A DNA stretch of 37,585 nt from a virus. The position numbers and the translations under genes are program-made. The stretch covers positions 1-37,585 of IMG/VR virus record IMGVR_UViG_3300029922_000169. The stretch is one strand, 5' to 3'. Position 1 is the stretch's first letter, and each line of letters begins with the position of its first letter. Below, in pieces: positions 16,231 through 23,776 of the stretch. The notes beneath the pieces are model-generated. The model saw nothing but the letters and a program-made list of their open reading frames with translations. It did no database searches and was not told the origin of the DNA.

Positions 16231-16619
16231 CACGAGGCGAAGCAAAAACACTGCTTATGCTTGGTGATTTAGCTACCATATACGCGAATATGCCTATGGG
16301 AACTACTTTAAGACTAGTATTTCTTGACCTTATAAGTGGCGCAACTGGTTCAGATTTAGATACAATGGTTGAAAAATGCTTAGGTCTAAAGAGACACATT
16401 GGCATTTATGTGATGGGATGCAATTCGCCTGCAGAAACTGATGTAAAATTTAGAGAAAGAGCAGAACAATGCTCTTATATTTTGGACTCTTATACGCCTC
16501 CTGTTTCCGTACCAGACGCCCCAGTACAAACACAATGCTTCCACTATTGGAAGTCCTATCAGGGCATTCTTGAAAAATACGATTACTGTGACTTCTGTGA
16601 TTTAAAAAGGAACCAATGA
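16227..16619 (+). CDS. Unknown protein with a C-terminal zinc-ribbon tail (copy 1)
   Basis: 130 residues. The first 100 are unassigned, helical then strand-like, and AT-rich. The last 27 form a compact CxH...CxxC module (CFHYWKSYQGILEKYD, then YCDFC) that recurs at the end of the otherwise unrelated protein at 17672-17974. The start is GTG 16227, overlapping the upstream stop by 4 nt. The tail is probably a zinc knuckle used as a docking or nucleic-acid-binding add-on. Confidence 0.65.
   Translation: MTRGEAKTLLMLGDLATIYANMPMGTTLRLVFLDLISGATGSDLDTMVEKCLGLKRHIGIYVMGCNSPAETDVKFRERAEQCSYILDSYTPPVSVPDAPVQTQCFHYWKSYQGILEKYDYCDFCDLKRNQ
16536..16616 (+). repeat. Zinc-tail coding module, copy 1
   Basis: Encodes C-x-H-x-W-K-x-Y-Q-G-x-x-E-K-Y-D-Y-C-x-x-C. 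It shares a 17-nt exact match (16572-16588) with copy 2 (17933-17949), indicating a recent common origin of the tail rather than convergence. Confidence 0.7.
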
Positions 16620-16858
16620 CATACGCCCATCGCAAGAAGGCCGAGCAGGTAATTCAAGAATCGATACAGAGGATGTATCCCAAAGCTAAATTGAAGCCTA
16701 ACACTGGCAACTATATCTTGAACCAGCTATTGAAAGCTGGGTACACAAATGATAAGATCATGGTTCATGTTAGCGAGCCTGAAGTTCAAAAAGAGCTAGA
16801 GCAGGCAGTTTTCAAATGTAGAACAGACTGCGGCCCTGACTGCCAAGAGGATGAATAA
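16616..16858 (+). CDS. Unknown 80-residue protein with a Cys-rich end
   Basis: Mostly helical and basic, with a C-terminal CRTDCGPDC cluster that could bind a metal. It overlaps the previous stop by 4 nt and the following lipoprotein ATG by 1 nt. Residues about 28-60 (NTGNYILNQLLKAGYTNDKI) could form a small helical bundle. Not recognised. Confidence 0.6.
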   Translation: MTYAHRKKAEQVIQESIQRMYPKAKLKPNTGNYILNQLLKAGYTNDKIMVHVSEPEVQKELEQAVFKCRTDCGPDCQEDE

Positions 16859-17040
16859 TGAAAAAGCTATTGTTTTTAATCCCATTTTTCTTAGTTGGCT
16901 GTAGAGACGACGATGTTATTCAAGCGCACCAAATGGCTAAATTTGGAGCACCTCAAGGTCTTGAGGCGTGCTACAATGTTAGCGAACCTGTTGAAATTGA
17001 AGGAAGATATTGTCTAAAATACGTAGGTAAAAGAAAATGA
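16858..17040 (+). CDS. Small lipoprotein 1
   Basis: 60 residues with a classical lipoprotein signal: MKKLLFLIPFFLVGC, lipobox L-V-G-C at 12-15. Cys15 would be lipidated and the 45-residue mature part anchored in the envelope. Two further Cys (CYNVSEPVEIEGRYC) could form a disulfide in the periplasm. It is the first of three such genes within 2 kb. In other phages, lipoproteins of this size (T5 Llp, phi80 Cor) block receptors against superinfection; that role here is inference. Confidence 0.75.
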   Translation: MKKLLFLIPFFLVGCRDDDVIQAHQMAKFGAPQGLEACYNVSEPVEIEGRYCLKYVGKRK

Positions 17041-17675
17041 ATTATTACATGCCCTTTGACTGTGAAACTGGCGGATTCAATCCCAAGACTTCGGACTTGC
17101 TTACGCTCTATATCTGCATCGTAGATGAAGAGTTCAAGCTCTGCGACGAGTTGAATCTCAAGCTCAAGCCAGACGGTGGACGCCTTCCTGTGGTTGAGGC
17201 TCAGGCTCTCGCGATCAACAAAATCAATATCCAGGAGCATCTGGCTAATCCTGAGACTGTTACCTATTCTGAAGCTAAAGCTAAAATCGTAGCTATGATC
17301 AGAAAATACCTCAAGAAGAATGGTCGGTACAGTAACATTCGTCCAATGGGCTACAACGTGCCCTTCGATACCAAATGGTGCCAAGAGCATTTGATTCAGC
17401 CAGACGAGTGGGAAAGCATGCTCCACTATAAGAGCGTTGACGTGATGGCCGCAGTAGACTTCCTCAAAGAAGTTAAGTGGTTCCCACAGAATCTGGGTAG
17501 CCTTGGCAGCGTTGTAGAATACCTACAACTGCCAGTACGCGGAGCACACGATGCTAAAGAGGATATCTTAATGACTCTTGACGTTCACAAGAAGCTTATC
17601 GAAATCATGGCTTCTAAAAAAGAAAACAGCGGTACTGGCGGTGGCGATCTTATCAGCCTTTTGGAGGCCGAATGA
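17037..17675 (+). CDS. DnaQ-like DEDDh 3'-5' exonuclease
   Basis: 212 residues. Exo I is FDCETGG (D8, E10), Exo II is MGYNVPFDTKW at about 104-114, and Exo III is AHDAKEDILMTLDVH at about 175-189 with the DEDDh His and Asp. This matches the proofreading epsilon subunit of DNA polymerase III. The phage also encodes its own alpha subunit 1.2 kb downstream, so the two probably work together. The acidic, hydrophobic C-terminus (DLISLLEAE) could be a clamp- or partner-binding tail. It overlaps flanking genes by 4 nt on each side. Confidence 0.88.
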   Translation: MNYYMPFDCETGGFNPKTSDLLTLYICIVDEEFKLCDELNLKLKPDGGRLPVVEAQALAINKINIQEHLANPETVTYSEAKAKIVAMIRKYLKKNGRYSNIRPMGYNVPFDTKWCQEHLIQPDEWESMLHYKSVDVMAAVDFLKEVKWFPQNLGSLGSVVEYLQLPVRGAHDAKEDILMTLDVHKKLIEIMASKKENSGTGGGDLISLLEAE

Positions 17676-17974
17676 GTTCCATTCCTTCTGGTCGTGCTAC
17701 TTTGATCATTAAAGATGCTAATGGCGATGTAATTTATGAAGGCATTTGCTCTAGCTACAGTATGTCTGTTAGCCGGAATGGTAGAACAATTAAAGCAGAG
17801 GGAATGGATTTAATACCAGTAGTGAGCCTTCCCAATGCTATAGATTTCATACCTATCAATATTAGTATCAACGATGTTGGCGTAACTGCTGCGAAATGTA
17901 CCCATAAATGGAAGCTTTATCAAGGTCTTCAAGAAAAATACGATTACTGCGAAACATGTGGAGTGAAAAAATGA
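17672..17974 (+). CDS. Unknown protein with a C-terminal zinc-ribbon tail (copy 2)
   Basis: 100 residues. The N-terminal 70 are beta-rich (RATLIIKDANGDVIYEG). The C-terminal 25 are a zinc-ribbon module (CTHKWKLYQGLQEKYD then YCETCG) nearly identical to the tail of the protein at 16227-16619, although the N-terminal parts differ. Function unknown; the shared tail suggests a common partner. It overlaps the next lipoprotein ATG by 4 nt. Confidence 0.7.
   Translation: MSSIPSGRATLIIKDANGDVIYEGICSSYSMSVSRNGRTIKAEGMDLIPVVSLPNAIDFIPINISINDVGVTAAKCTHKWKLYQGLQEKYDYCETCGVKK
17897..17971 (+). repeat. Zinc-tail coding module, copy 2
   Basis: Second copy of the module at 16536-16616, including the identical 17-nt block at 17933-17949. 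The two copies are about 1.3 kb apart in direct orientation at the 3' ends of different genes. Confidence 0.7.
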
Positions 17975-18174
17975 AATACCTATTAGTTCTGTTACTACTT
18001 GCGGGATGCTCCTCTGAAACTAGGGCATATACCTGTGCCGTTAACCTGAACAGGGGATTCAGCGTTGATTCAACACAAACCGTTGTACTAAATGCAACAT
18101 CAGAGCGACATGCAGATAATCAAGCTAGAGCCTTTTTCCCTGGTGCAAACAACGTAGAATGCGAGGAGTGGTAA
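17971..18174 (+). CDS. Small lipoprotein 2
   Basis: 67 residues from ATG 17971 (overlapping the upstream stop; a longer in-frame reading inside the previous gene has no signal). MKYLLVLLLLAGCSSE contains lipobox L-A-G-C with Cys13. The mature 55 residues have two more Cys (YTCAVNL near the start and VECEEW at the end). The first 17 residues closely resemble lipoprotein 3 (18648-18845), suggesting the signal or the whole gene was duplicated. Confidence 0.75.
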   Translation: MKYLLVLLLLAGCSSETRAYTCAVNLNRGFSVDSTQTVVLNATSERHADNQARAFFPGANNVECEEW

Positions 18175-18651
18175 ATGAACGAAGATAACTTTGAATTCTT
18201 TTGGCATGGTCCCTTCAGTCAATGGATGCACAGCCCCTTTACCGTGGATGGCGTAGAGTACACCTGCGCTGAACAGTATATGATGGCCATGAAAGCAGAC
18301 ACCTTTGGTGACAAAGAAAGTTTGAAGAAAATTATGGCTACCGAAGATCCTAGGGAACAGAAAGCCCTCGGTCGCAAAGTGAAAGGCTTCAAGCCTGAAA
18401 CTTGGGATAAACTAGCAAAGGCATTCGTTTATCGCGCCAACTTATCTAAATTTTCCAATCCCATTTTGAAACAGATACTTTTGAACACTGGTGATAAAGA
18501 GCTTGTCGAGGCTAGTCCCTACGATAAGATTTGGGGCATCGGAATGTCTGAAACTGATCCTGACCGACTCGATAAGACGAAATGGAAAGGCACTAACTGG
18601 CTGGGCGAAGTGCTTATGCAAGTGCGTGACACTTTGAAGAAACAAGCATGA
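18175..18651 (+). CDS. NADAR-family N-glycosidase (YbiA-like)
   Basis: 158 residues matching the NADAR family along its whole length: FFWHGPFSQW, PFTVDGVEYTCAEQYMMAMK, FGDKESLKKIMATEDPRE, KALGRKVKGF, LLNTGDKELVEASPYDKIWG and GTNWLGEVLM. YbiA cleaves the glycosidic bond in early riboflavin intermediates, and other NADAR members remove ADP-ribose from nucleobases (the DarT-NADAR systems). A phage copy could reverse DNA ADP-ribosylation by host DarT or act in NAD/ADP-ribose turnover; the sequence alone does not decide. It lies between two lipoprotein genes, starting immediately after one and overlapping the next by 4 nt. Confidence 0.9.
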   Translation: MNEDNFEFFWHGPFSQWMHSPFTVDGVEYTCAEQYMMAMKADTFGDKESLKKIMATEDPREQKALGRKVKGFKPETWDKLAKAFVYRANLSKFSNPILKQILLNTGDKELVEASPYDKIWGIGMSETDPDRLDKTKWKGTNWLGEVLMQVRDTLKKQA

Positions 18652-18845
18652 AGTATTTGCTCACCACCCTTCTACTACTTGGCTGCAGTTCTGAAGAACA
18701 GAAGCCACTTCCTCCGCATCCTGCGGTCGATAAGCAGTATAGGTGTACTGAGCAAGCTCGCTTAAACTGCGTTATGGGCAGAAGCGATGTTGAAACAATT
18801 TCCTGTATGCCAGAAGAATTTAAACGCTGTATGGATGGAAAATGA
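18648..18845 (+). CDS. Small lipoprotein 3
   Basis: 65 residues. MKYLLTTLLLLGCSSEEQ has lipobox L-L-G-C with Cys13. The mature part is Pro-rich at first (KPLPPHP) and then has four spaced Cys (YRC, LNC, ISC, KRC) that could form two disulfides outside the cytoplasm. The signal region is close to lipoprotein 2. It overlaps the NADAR stop and the polymerase start by 4 nt each. Confidence 0.75.
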   Translation: MKYLLTTLLLLGCSSEEQKPLPPHPAVDKQYRCTEQARLNCVMGRSDVETISCMPEEFKRCMDGK

Positions 18846-21800
18846 AGATTTCGCCACATGCCCACATCGAGTCGCCCCTAACCGGTAGCACCATTGCCGA
18901 TATGCTCCACAGAGCTAAGGAGCTTGGCCGTACCCATTTCTTCTTTGCAGACCACGGCCATCTATCCTCTGCTCTCAAGGTAGCCAGGGTCATGAAGGAC
19001 GAGGAAAAGCGTCTCAAGACCAAGCTAGGGCTCAAGTTGATCCCAGGCATCGAAATCTATTTCAAAGACATTAACTGTCCGATTATTGCCGGTACCAAGT
19101 TGGACCGCTGTAAGTACTTCAGCCTGACCCTTTATTGCGAAGATCAGGTGGCCTATCAAGAGCTATGCCGTATCGTAAGCCGAACGGATATGCCTATGAT
19201 CGAGGTCTATGAGGAAAAGCAACAGCTATGGGCCTGGGCTGATTTGGAACGCATTTCCAAATTCAACGTAAACGTTGTCCTAGGCGGCGTACATTGCATG
19301 GTATCGAAACCCATGCTTGATGGCCGTGCCGACCTGGGCGAACTCGTCCTGCAGCATTTAAAGAGCATGTTCGCTGGCCGCATCTATGCCGCTCTGGTGT
19401 GCGAGCCCTGGACCAAGAAATATAGTCAGATCGTAGAGATCAAGTATTTAGACGGTACCCGCTCTACCTGTCGCCCCAATGATTTGGTTACTACTGACCG
19501 TGCGCGCCGCATCAAGGCTAGCGACCTTCTGGAGCGCTCAGGCCACAAAGTTCTCAAGGGCCTTTCTACTGGTGGTATGTACCAGGAAGTCGAAAAGCCT
19601 ATCGCCTCCGTAAAGCTCCATAAAGGATTCCTGCCTTTCCCTGGCGGCGACGCCACTCTCAAGGTGAACAGGTTCCTCAAGGCTCTCTCCAAAAAGCACC
19701 ACTATATCCTTCTTGCCAGTGACTACGCATACTACGCCAACAAAGAAGATAAGATCGTCCAAACGATGCGCCTAGAGGGCAATAACAAGCTCCAGCCCAA
19801 CCTGCACATGAAGAGTACTCATGAAATCCAAGACTACCTGTGCAATACCCTTGGAATGCAGTCAGTAGAAGTGGATGCTATCTTTTCCAATAACGGCGTC
19901 TGGGCGGCTCGTTTTGATAATCTTAAACTCAAGTACGACTGGCGTCTAGCTGATCCTGGAGAAGATCCTTTAGCTCAGGCCATGAAAATCATTAAAGATA
20001 ATGGGCGCATGCGCTGGGACGACCCAGTTTGGGTTGATCGTCTTCAATTAGAGCTTAACGTAATTGCCAAGAACCCTAAGAAAGACCTTACAGCCTATTT
20101 CCTTCCTATCCGAGATGTACTGAATCACTACAAGGAAAACGGATTGCTGACCGGCCCTGGCCGAGGTTCCGCAGGCGGTTCTCTGTTCTGCTATCTACTC
20201 GGAATTACACAGGTAAATCCTTTCAAGTACGATCTACCTTTCAACCGATTCTTCTCCATGGAACGTATCATGATGGGCAAGTTGCCCGATATCGACGTTG
20301 ACTTGGAAAGCCGCGAACTCCTAGTGGGTGAAGATGGCAAATCTGGCTATCTCTACGGTCGTTGGGGGAACAAAGCTGCTCAGGTAGGTACGCGAACTAC
20401 CATACGTCTGAAATCGGCCATTAAAGACACTAACCGCTACTTCAATGGCAAGGTAGAGTCTGATATCGAAGTCTTTACCAAGGGCTTGCCAGCGCCTCCG
20501 CAAGGGGTCACAGACCACGACTTCGTATTTGGCTTTGACGACGACGAAGGCACGTATCACCCTGGCTTGATCGAGCAATCGGAAGACCTTAAGAAATACG
20601 CAGAATCTAGACCAAAAGAGTGGGAGATCGTGTCCAAGGCCATGGGTCTTACTCGCGCCTACTCCAAACACGCCTCTGCATTCGTATTGAGCGACGTACC
20701 GATTCAGGACGTAGTGCCAGTTAAAGATGGTAACGTAACTCAATACGAGGCCAAAGAGTGCGAGGCTGCGGGCCTCATCAAGTACGATTTCCTGGTAATC
20801 AACCAGCTGAAAGACGTGCGTGTATGCATGGACCTCATCAATAAAAAGTGCGGCGAAAAGCTCGAAGTGGGCAATTTCATGCACAATGGCGCGAAGACCT
20901 ATATCTGGGATCTACCAGAAATCCTGGAAGTCTACCAGAGCATTCATACCGGAAATTGCGAAGCTATCTTTCAAATCAGTACTAGGTCCATGACCCCAGC
21001 GGTTGTTGAGATCATGCCTACTGAGCTTATGCACGTCGCAAACATTCTCGCCCTAATCCGCCCAGGCCCGGTGGACTGTATTGATCCTGAGACTGGCAGA
21101 AACATGGTGGAAGAATACTATTTACGCCGTAAAGGTATGGCGGAACCCTCTATCAAAGAATTGGCCACTATCATATCGGAAACGTATGGTATTATGATCT
21201 TCCAAGAGCAGCTTGGCAAGATCGCTATGCAGCTTGCAGGCTTTACGCCAGAAGTAGCAGAGCAGCTTCGTGAGAACATGGCCAAGAAGAAAAAGGTAGA
21301 ACTCATGAACATGAAGCCTCAGTTCATTGAGGGTGCGACGCCCAAGGTCGGCAAAGAAACTGCCGAGGCCATCTGGAGTCAGATGGAAACCTTCGGACGA
21401 TACGGATTCTCGATTATCCACGCTGTAGAATACGCAATGATTACATATGCTTGTATGTTTTTGAAACACTACTATCCTCTCGAATGGTGGGCAGCTATCT
21501 TGACCAATGCTACTGAGCAAGAAATCACTGGTAAGTTCTGGCCCTACGTGAAAGATATCGTTTCGCCTCCTGATATCAACCTCTCTGGCGATACGATGGT
21601 AGTAGACTACAAGAATGAAAAGATCAGAGCTAAAATGGGTATCATCCGTGGTATGGGTGAAGCTTCGATTGACCCAATCGTAAATGGAAGACCTTATAAG
21701 TCCATTCAGGAATTTGTGGACAAAGAGGTCGCTGGTCCTAGCCTCAGCCATAAACTCATTCACGTTGGCGTTCTCGATTCACTCTTCGCTCCGAAGTCTA

Positions 21801-22408
21801 CTCTGTTGCAGAAACTCAAGGCTTTTGAGGATGCTGTAGAGATCAAAAAGTTTAAAGAGAAAGTCGCCAAAGCAGAAGCTGCAGGCAAGAAGCTGCGGGC
21901 GCTACAGCCAAAAGAAGGCGTGGTACCTGAAGGCTATATTAACCTCCACCCGCTTGCCGATGCTGCCATGAAGAAGTCGGTGCTGCCTAGTATGCCTATC
22001 AATCTGCATGAGCTTGGAAAGCGCTACTCCAAGGTCTTGGCTCCATTCGAGTCCGTACCTTCTGTGACCAGCGCCAATGGCTATGCCACTATGCTTATCA
22101 ATGGCCACCGTTTACAGTGCCTAGATGAGGCGTCCGGTGACGCTGTAACCAAAGACGTATATGTGGCGGCTACCTGCTTTATAATTAAAGCAGAGGAGTT
22201 CTCCTACGCCAAAGGTGCCAAAAGAGCCCTTAAAATGACCATAGACGCAGATGGTTACGTATCTGAGAAGGTTTTATGGCCTGGATATGAGAGCGGTGTG
22301 CTAGAATACCCTATAGGCTTTGCTAAAGGGTGCATAGCAACAATCTTCTTTAGGAAGAAGGCAGGGCGAAAAGATATGAGTATTATGAGCCTTACCGTGG
22401 AGACATAG
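18842..22408 (+). CDS. dnaE: DNA polymerase III alpha subunit (C-family, DnaE-type)
   Basis: 1188 residues. There is an N-terminal PHP domain (H6-A-H8, ADHGH at 36-40, GIEIYF at 69-74). The palm follows: LLTGPGRGSAGGSLFCYLLG at about 435-454, catalytic PDIDVD at 482-487 and the third Asp in KYDFL. Fingers and HhH-type segments include ALIRPGPV, IMIFQEQLGKIA and GRYGFSIIHAVEYAM, with an OB-like C-terminal part. Compared with E. coli DnaE, about 80 extra residues lie between PHP and palm, mostly an insert at about 193-268. The late PHP site reads SDYAYY instead of the usual ND-x-H, so PHP metal binding may be incomplete. It pairs naturally with the DnaQ-like gene upstream. Confidence 0.95.
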   Translation: MKISPHAHIESPLTGSTIADMLHRAKELGRTHFFFADHGHLSSALKVARVMKDEEKRLKTKLGLKLIPGIEIYFKDINCPIIAGTKLDRCKYFSLTLYCEDQVAYQELCRIVSRTDMPMIEVYEEKQQLWAWADLERISKFNVNVVLGGVHCMVSKPMLDGRADLGELVLQHLKSMFAGRIYAALVCEPWTKKYSQIVEIKYLDGTRSTCRPNDLVTTDRARRIKASDLLERSGHKVLKGLSTGGMYQEVEKPIASVKLHKGFLPFPGGDATLKVNRFLKALSKKHHYILLASDYAYYANKEDKIVQTMRLEGNNKLQPNLHMKSTHEIQDYLCNTLGMQSVEVDAIFSNNGVWAARFDNLKLKYDWRLADPGEDPLAQAMKIIKDNGRMRWDDPVWVDRLQLELNVIAKNPKKDLTAYFLPIRDVLNHYKENGLLTGPGRGSAGGSLFCYLLGITQVNPFKYDLPFNRFFSMERIMMGKLPDIDVDLESRELLVGEDGKSGYLYGRWGNKAAQVGTRTTIRLKSAIKDTNRYFNGKVESDIEVFTKGLPAPPQGVTDHDFVFGFDDDEGTYHPGLIEQSEDLKKYAESRPKEWEIVSKAMGLTRAYSKHASAFVLSDVPIQDVVPVKDGNVTQYEAKECEAAGLIKYDFLVINQLKDVRVCMDLINKKCGEKLEVGNFMHNGAKTYIWDLPEILEVYQSIHTGNCEAIFQISTRSMTPAVVEIMPTELMHVANILALIRPGPVDCIDPETGRNMVEEYYLRRKGMAEPSIKELATIISETYGIMIFQEQLGKIAMQLAGFTPEVAEQLRENMAKKKKVELMNMKPQFIEGATPKVGKETAEAIWSQMETFGRYGFSIIHAVEYAMITYACMFLKHYYPLEWWAAILTNATEQEITGKFWPYVKDIVSPPDINLSGDTMVVDYKNEKIRAKMGIIRGMGEASIDPIVNGRPYKSIQEFVDKEVAGPSLSHKLIHVGVLDSLFAPKSTLLQKLKAFEDAVEIKKFKEKVAKAEAAGKKLRALQPKEGVVPEGYINLHPLADAAMKKSVLPSMPINLHELGKRYSKVLAPFESVPSVTSANGYATMLINGHRLQCLDEASGDAVTKDVYVAATCFIIKAEEFSYAKGAKRALKMTIDADGYVSEKVLWPGYESGVLEYPIGFAKGCIATIFFRKKAGRKDMSIMSLTVET

Positions 22409-23025
22409 TGAAACTTTATGATAAAATACAAGTAGGCGATATCTTTGGAGATTTAACAGTATTAAAAATTAATGTTGATACAAAGACCGAATCATATGTA
22501 GCTGATTGCAGCTGTTTATGTGGAGGAAAAACTAACGTATCTATTTATCATTTGTTCAATGGAGACACTTTGACCTGTGGATGTGGTCTATACGGTATAA
22601 GAAAAAGGGGTGGTCAAGGCTATACAACTTGGAATGGGGTATATCAGATTTATGAAAGAAATGCCAAAAAGAAAAGTAGAAGTTTTAGCTTAACCTTAAA
22701 AGATTTCAGGGAATTAGCAAGCTTAAACTGTCATTATTGTGGCGCTGAGCCTAAGCTTGTGAATAGGTATTTGGATAGGCAAGGAAATCAAAAACGAAAA
22801 AATAAAGAGTATCAACAAAGTACCATAGATATGGCCTATGCTAAAATAAACGGCTTAGACAGAATTGACAGTAGTTTAGGATACGAAAAAAATAACACAA
22901 TACCTTGCTGTTTTACTTGTAATAGGGCAAAAGGTGACATGAGCTATAAGGACTTCATAGACTGGATCAGTAGAATAAAGTCTCATGATATTGTTCATTT
23001 GACTTCATACAAAGACATGCTATAA
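22408..23025 (+). CDS. HNH homing-type endonuclease
   Basis: 205 residues starting at GTG 22408, overlapping the dnaE stop by 1 nt. The N-terminal part (GDIFGDLTVL, DCSCLCGG, GDTLTCGCG) is the zinc-binding region common in phage HNH/AP2 endonucleases. YTTWNGVYQIYERNAK follows, and then the HNH core CHYCG...NGLDRIDSSLGYEKNNT...CCFTCNRAKGD. The gene is strikingly AT-rich compared with dnaE. It is probably a free-standing homing endonuclease inserted after the polymerase gene without disrupting it. Confidence 0.85.
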   Translation: MKLYDKIQVGDIFGDLTVLKINVDTKTESYVADCSCLCGGKTNVSIYHLFNGDTLTCGCGLYGIRKRGGQGYTTWNGVYQIYERNAKKKSRSFSLTLKDFRELASLNCHYCGAEPKLVNRYLDRQGNQKRKNKEYQQSTIDMAYAKINGLDRIDSSLGYEKNNTIPCCFTCNRAKGDMSYKDFIDWISRIKSHDIVHLTSYKDML

Positions 23026-23026
23026 T
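22999..23026 (+). promoter_or_regulatory. Strong sigma70 promoter for the subtilase gene, leaderless
   Basis: TTGACT (22999-23004), 16 bp, then TATAAT (23021-23026) preceded by TG-C (an extended -10). With the last T as -7, +1 is exactly the A of ATG 23033. No SD precedes that ATG. The promoter overlaps the 3' end of the HNH gene. Confidence 0.65.
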
Positions 23027-23032
23027 TGATTA

Positions 23033-23776
23033 ATGAAGTTGTTAGCTTTTTTATCAGCTCTATCTCTTCTAAGTCCATATGCGGAAGCTAAGGACTGTCG
23101 TAAATCACCAATCAAAATCGCCGTAATAGATTCAGGTTTCGGATACTTCGGAAAAGGTCATAAGGCCCATCTCTGCAAATATGGCCATAAGGATTTCTCC
23201 TCGGATACGGCCTTCTATGAAGCGTATAATACTGAAGTTCGTGTGCCGCTAGATATCCATGGCCATGGAACCAATATCGCCGGGATCATAGATAATTACG
23301 CCAAGGAATCTGGAGTCAATTATTGCATCGTGGTGATCAAGTACTTTTCTATAAACCATACTGGACAACAAAATCTTGATGCTTCTATAGCCTCCATACG
23401 TTACGCAACGAACATAAAGGTTGATTATATCAACTACTCTGGCGGCGGCGTTGACTTCTCTATTGCTGAAGCGCAGGCGGTAAAAAGATTTCTAGACAAC
23501 GGCGGTCGGCTTATTGCCGCTGCTGGCAATGAAAATAGTAACCTAGATATGTCCAGTTTTTATCCAGCAATGTACGATAAAAGAATAATTGTTGTTGGCA
23601 ATCACACCGCACATGGTGTAAGATCATATCTATCCAATTATGGTAGCCCAGTAAAACGCTGGGAAGTAGGCGAAAACGTAAATGCCTACGGAATAACTTT
23701 GACCGGTACATCACAAGCTACGGCGGTCGCCACTGGCAAGATCGTTTCAGAAAGCAAGTGTGATATAAGGAACTAA
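23033..23776 (+). CDS. Secreted subtilisin-like serine protease (S8 family)
   Basis: 247 residues. The signal peptide MKLLAFLSALSLLSPYAEA probably cleaves after residue 19. The catalytic triad is D33 in IAVIDSGFG, H78 in HGHGTNIAG and S227 in GTSQATA; the oxyanion Asn lies in AAAGNEN. The mature domain begins almost at the first catalytic strand, so there is no visible prodomain, unlike most secreted subtilases. The mature size (about 228 residues) is below that of subtilisin (275). Its position behind a dedicated strong promoter suggests independent expression. It probably acts in the periplasm or outside; targets are unknown. Confidence 0.9.
   Translation: MKLLAFLSALSLLSPYAEAKDCRKSPIKIAVIDSGFGYFGKGHKAHLCKYGHKDFSSDTAFYEAYNTEVRVPLDIHGHGTNIAGIIDNYAKESGVNYCIVVIKYFSINHTGQQNLDASIASIRYATNIKVDYINYSGGGVDFSIAEAQAVKRFLDNGGRLIAAAGNENSNLDMSSFYPAMYDKRIIVVGNHTAHGVRSYLSNYGSPVKRWEVGENVNAYGITLTGTSQATAVATGKIVSESKCDIRN

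Noticed and set aside
19418-19646. Functional intein in dnaE
   Set aside because: No N-terminal Cys/Ser block A and no C-terminal His-Asn junction. The segment is also too short for a full Hint domain, so only a weak Hint-like resemblance is reported.
22180-22185. TATAAT near the end of dnaE
   Set aside because: No matching -35 and no TG extension; not close to a gene start.
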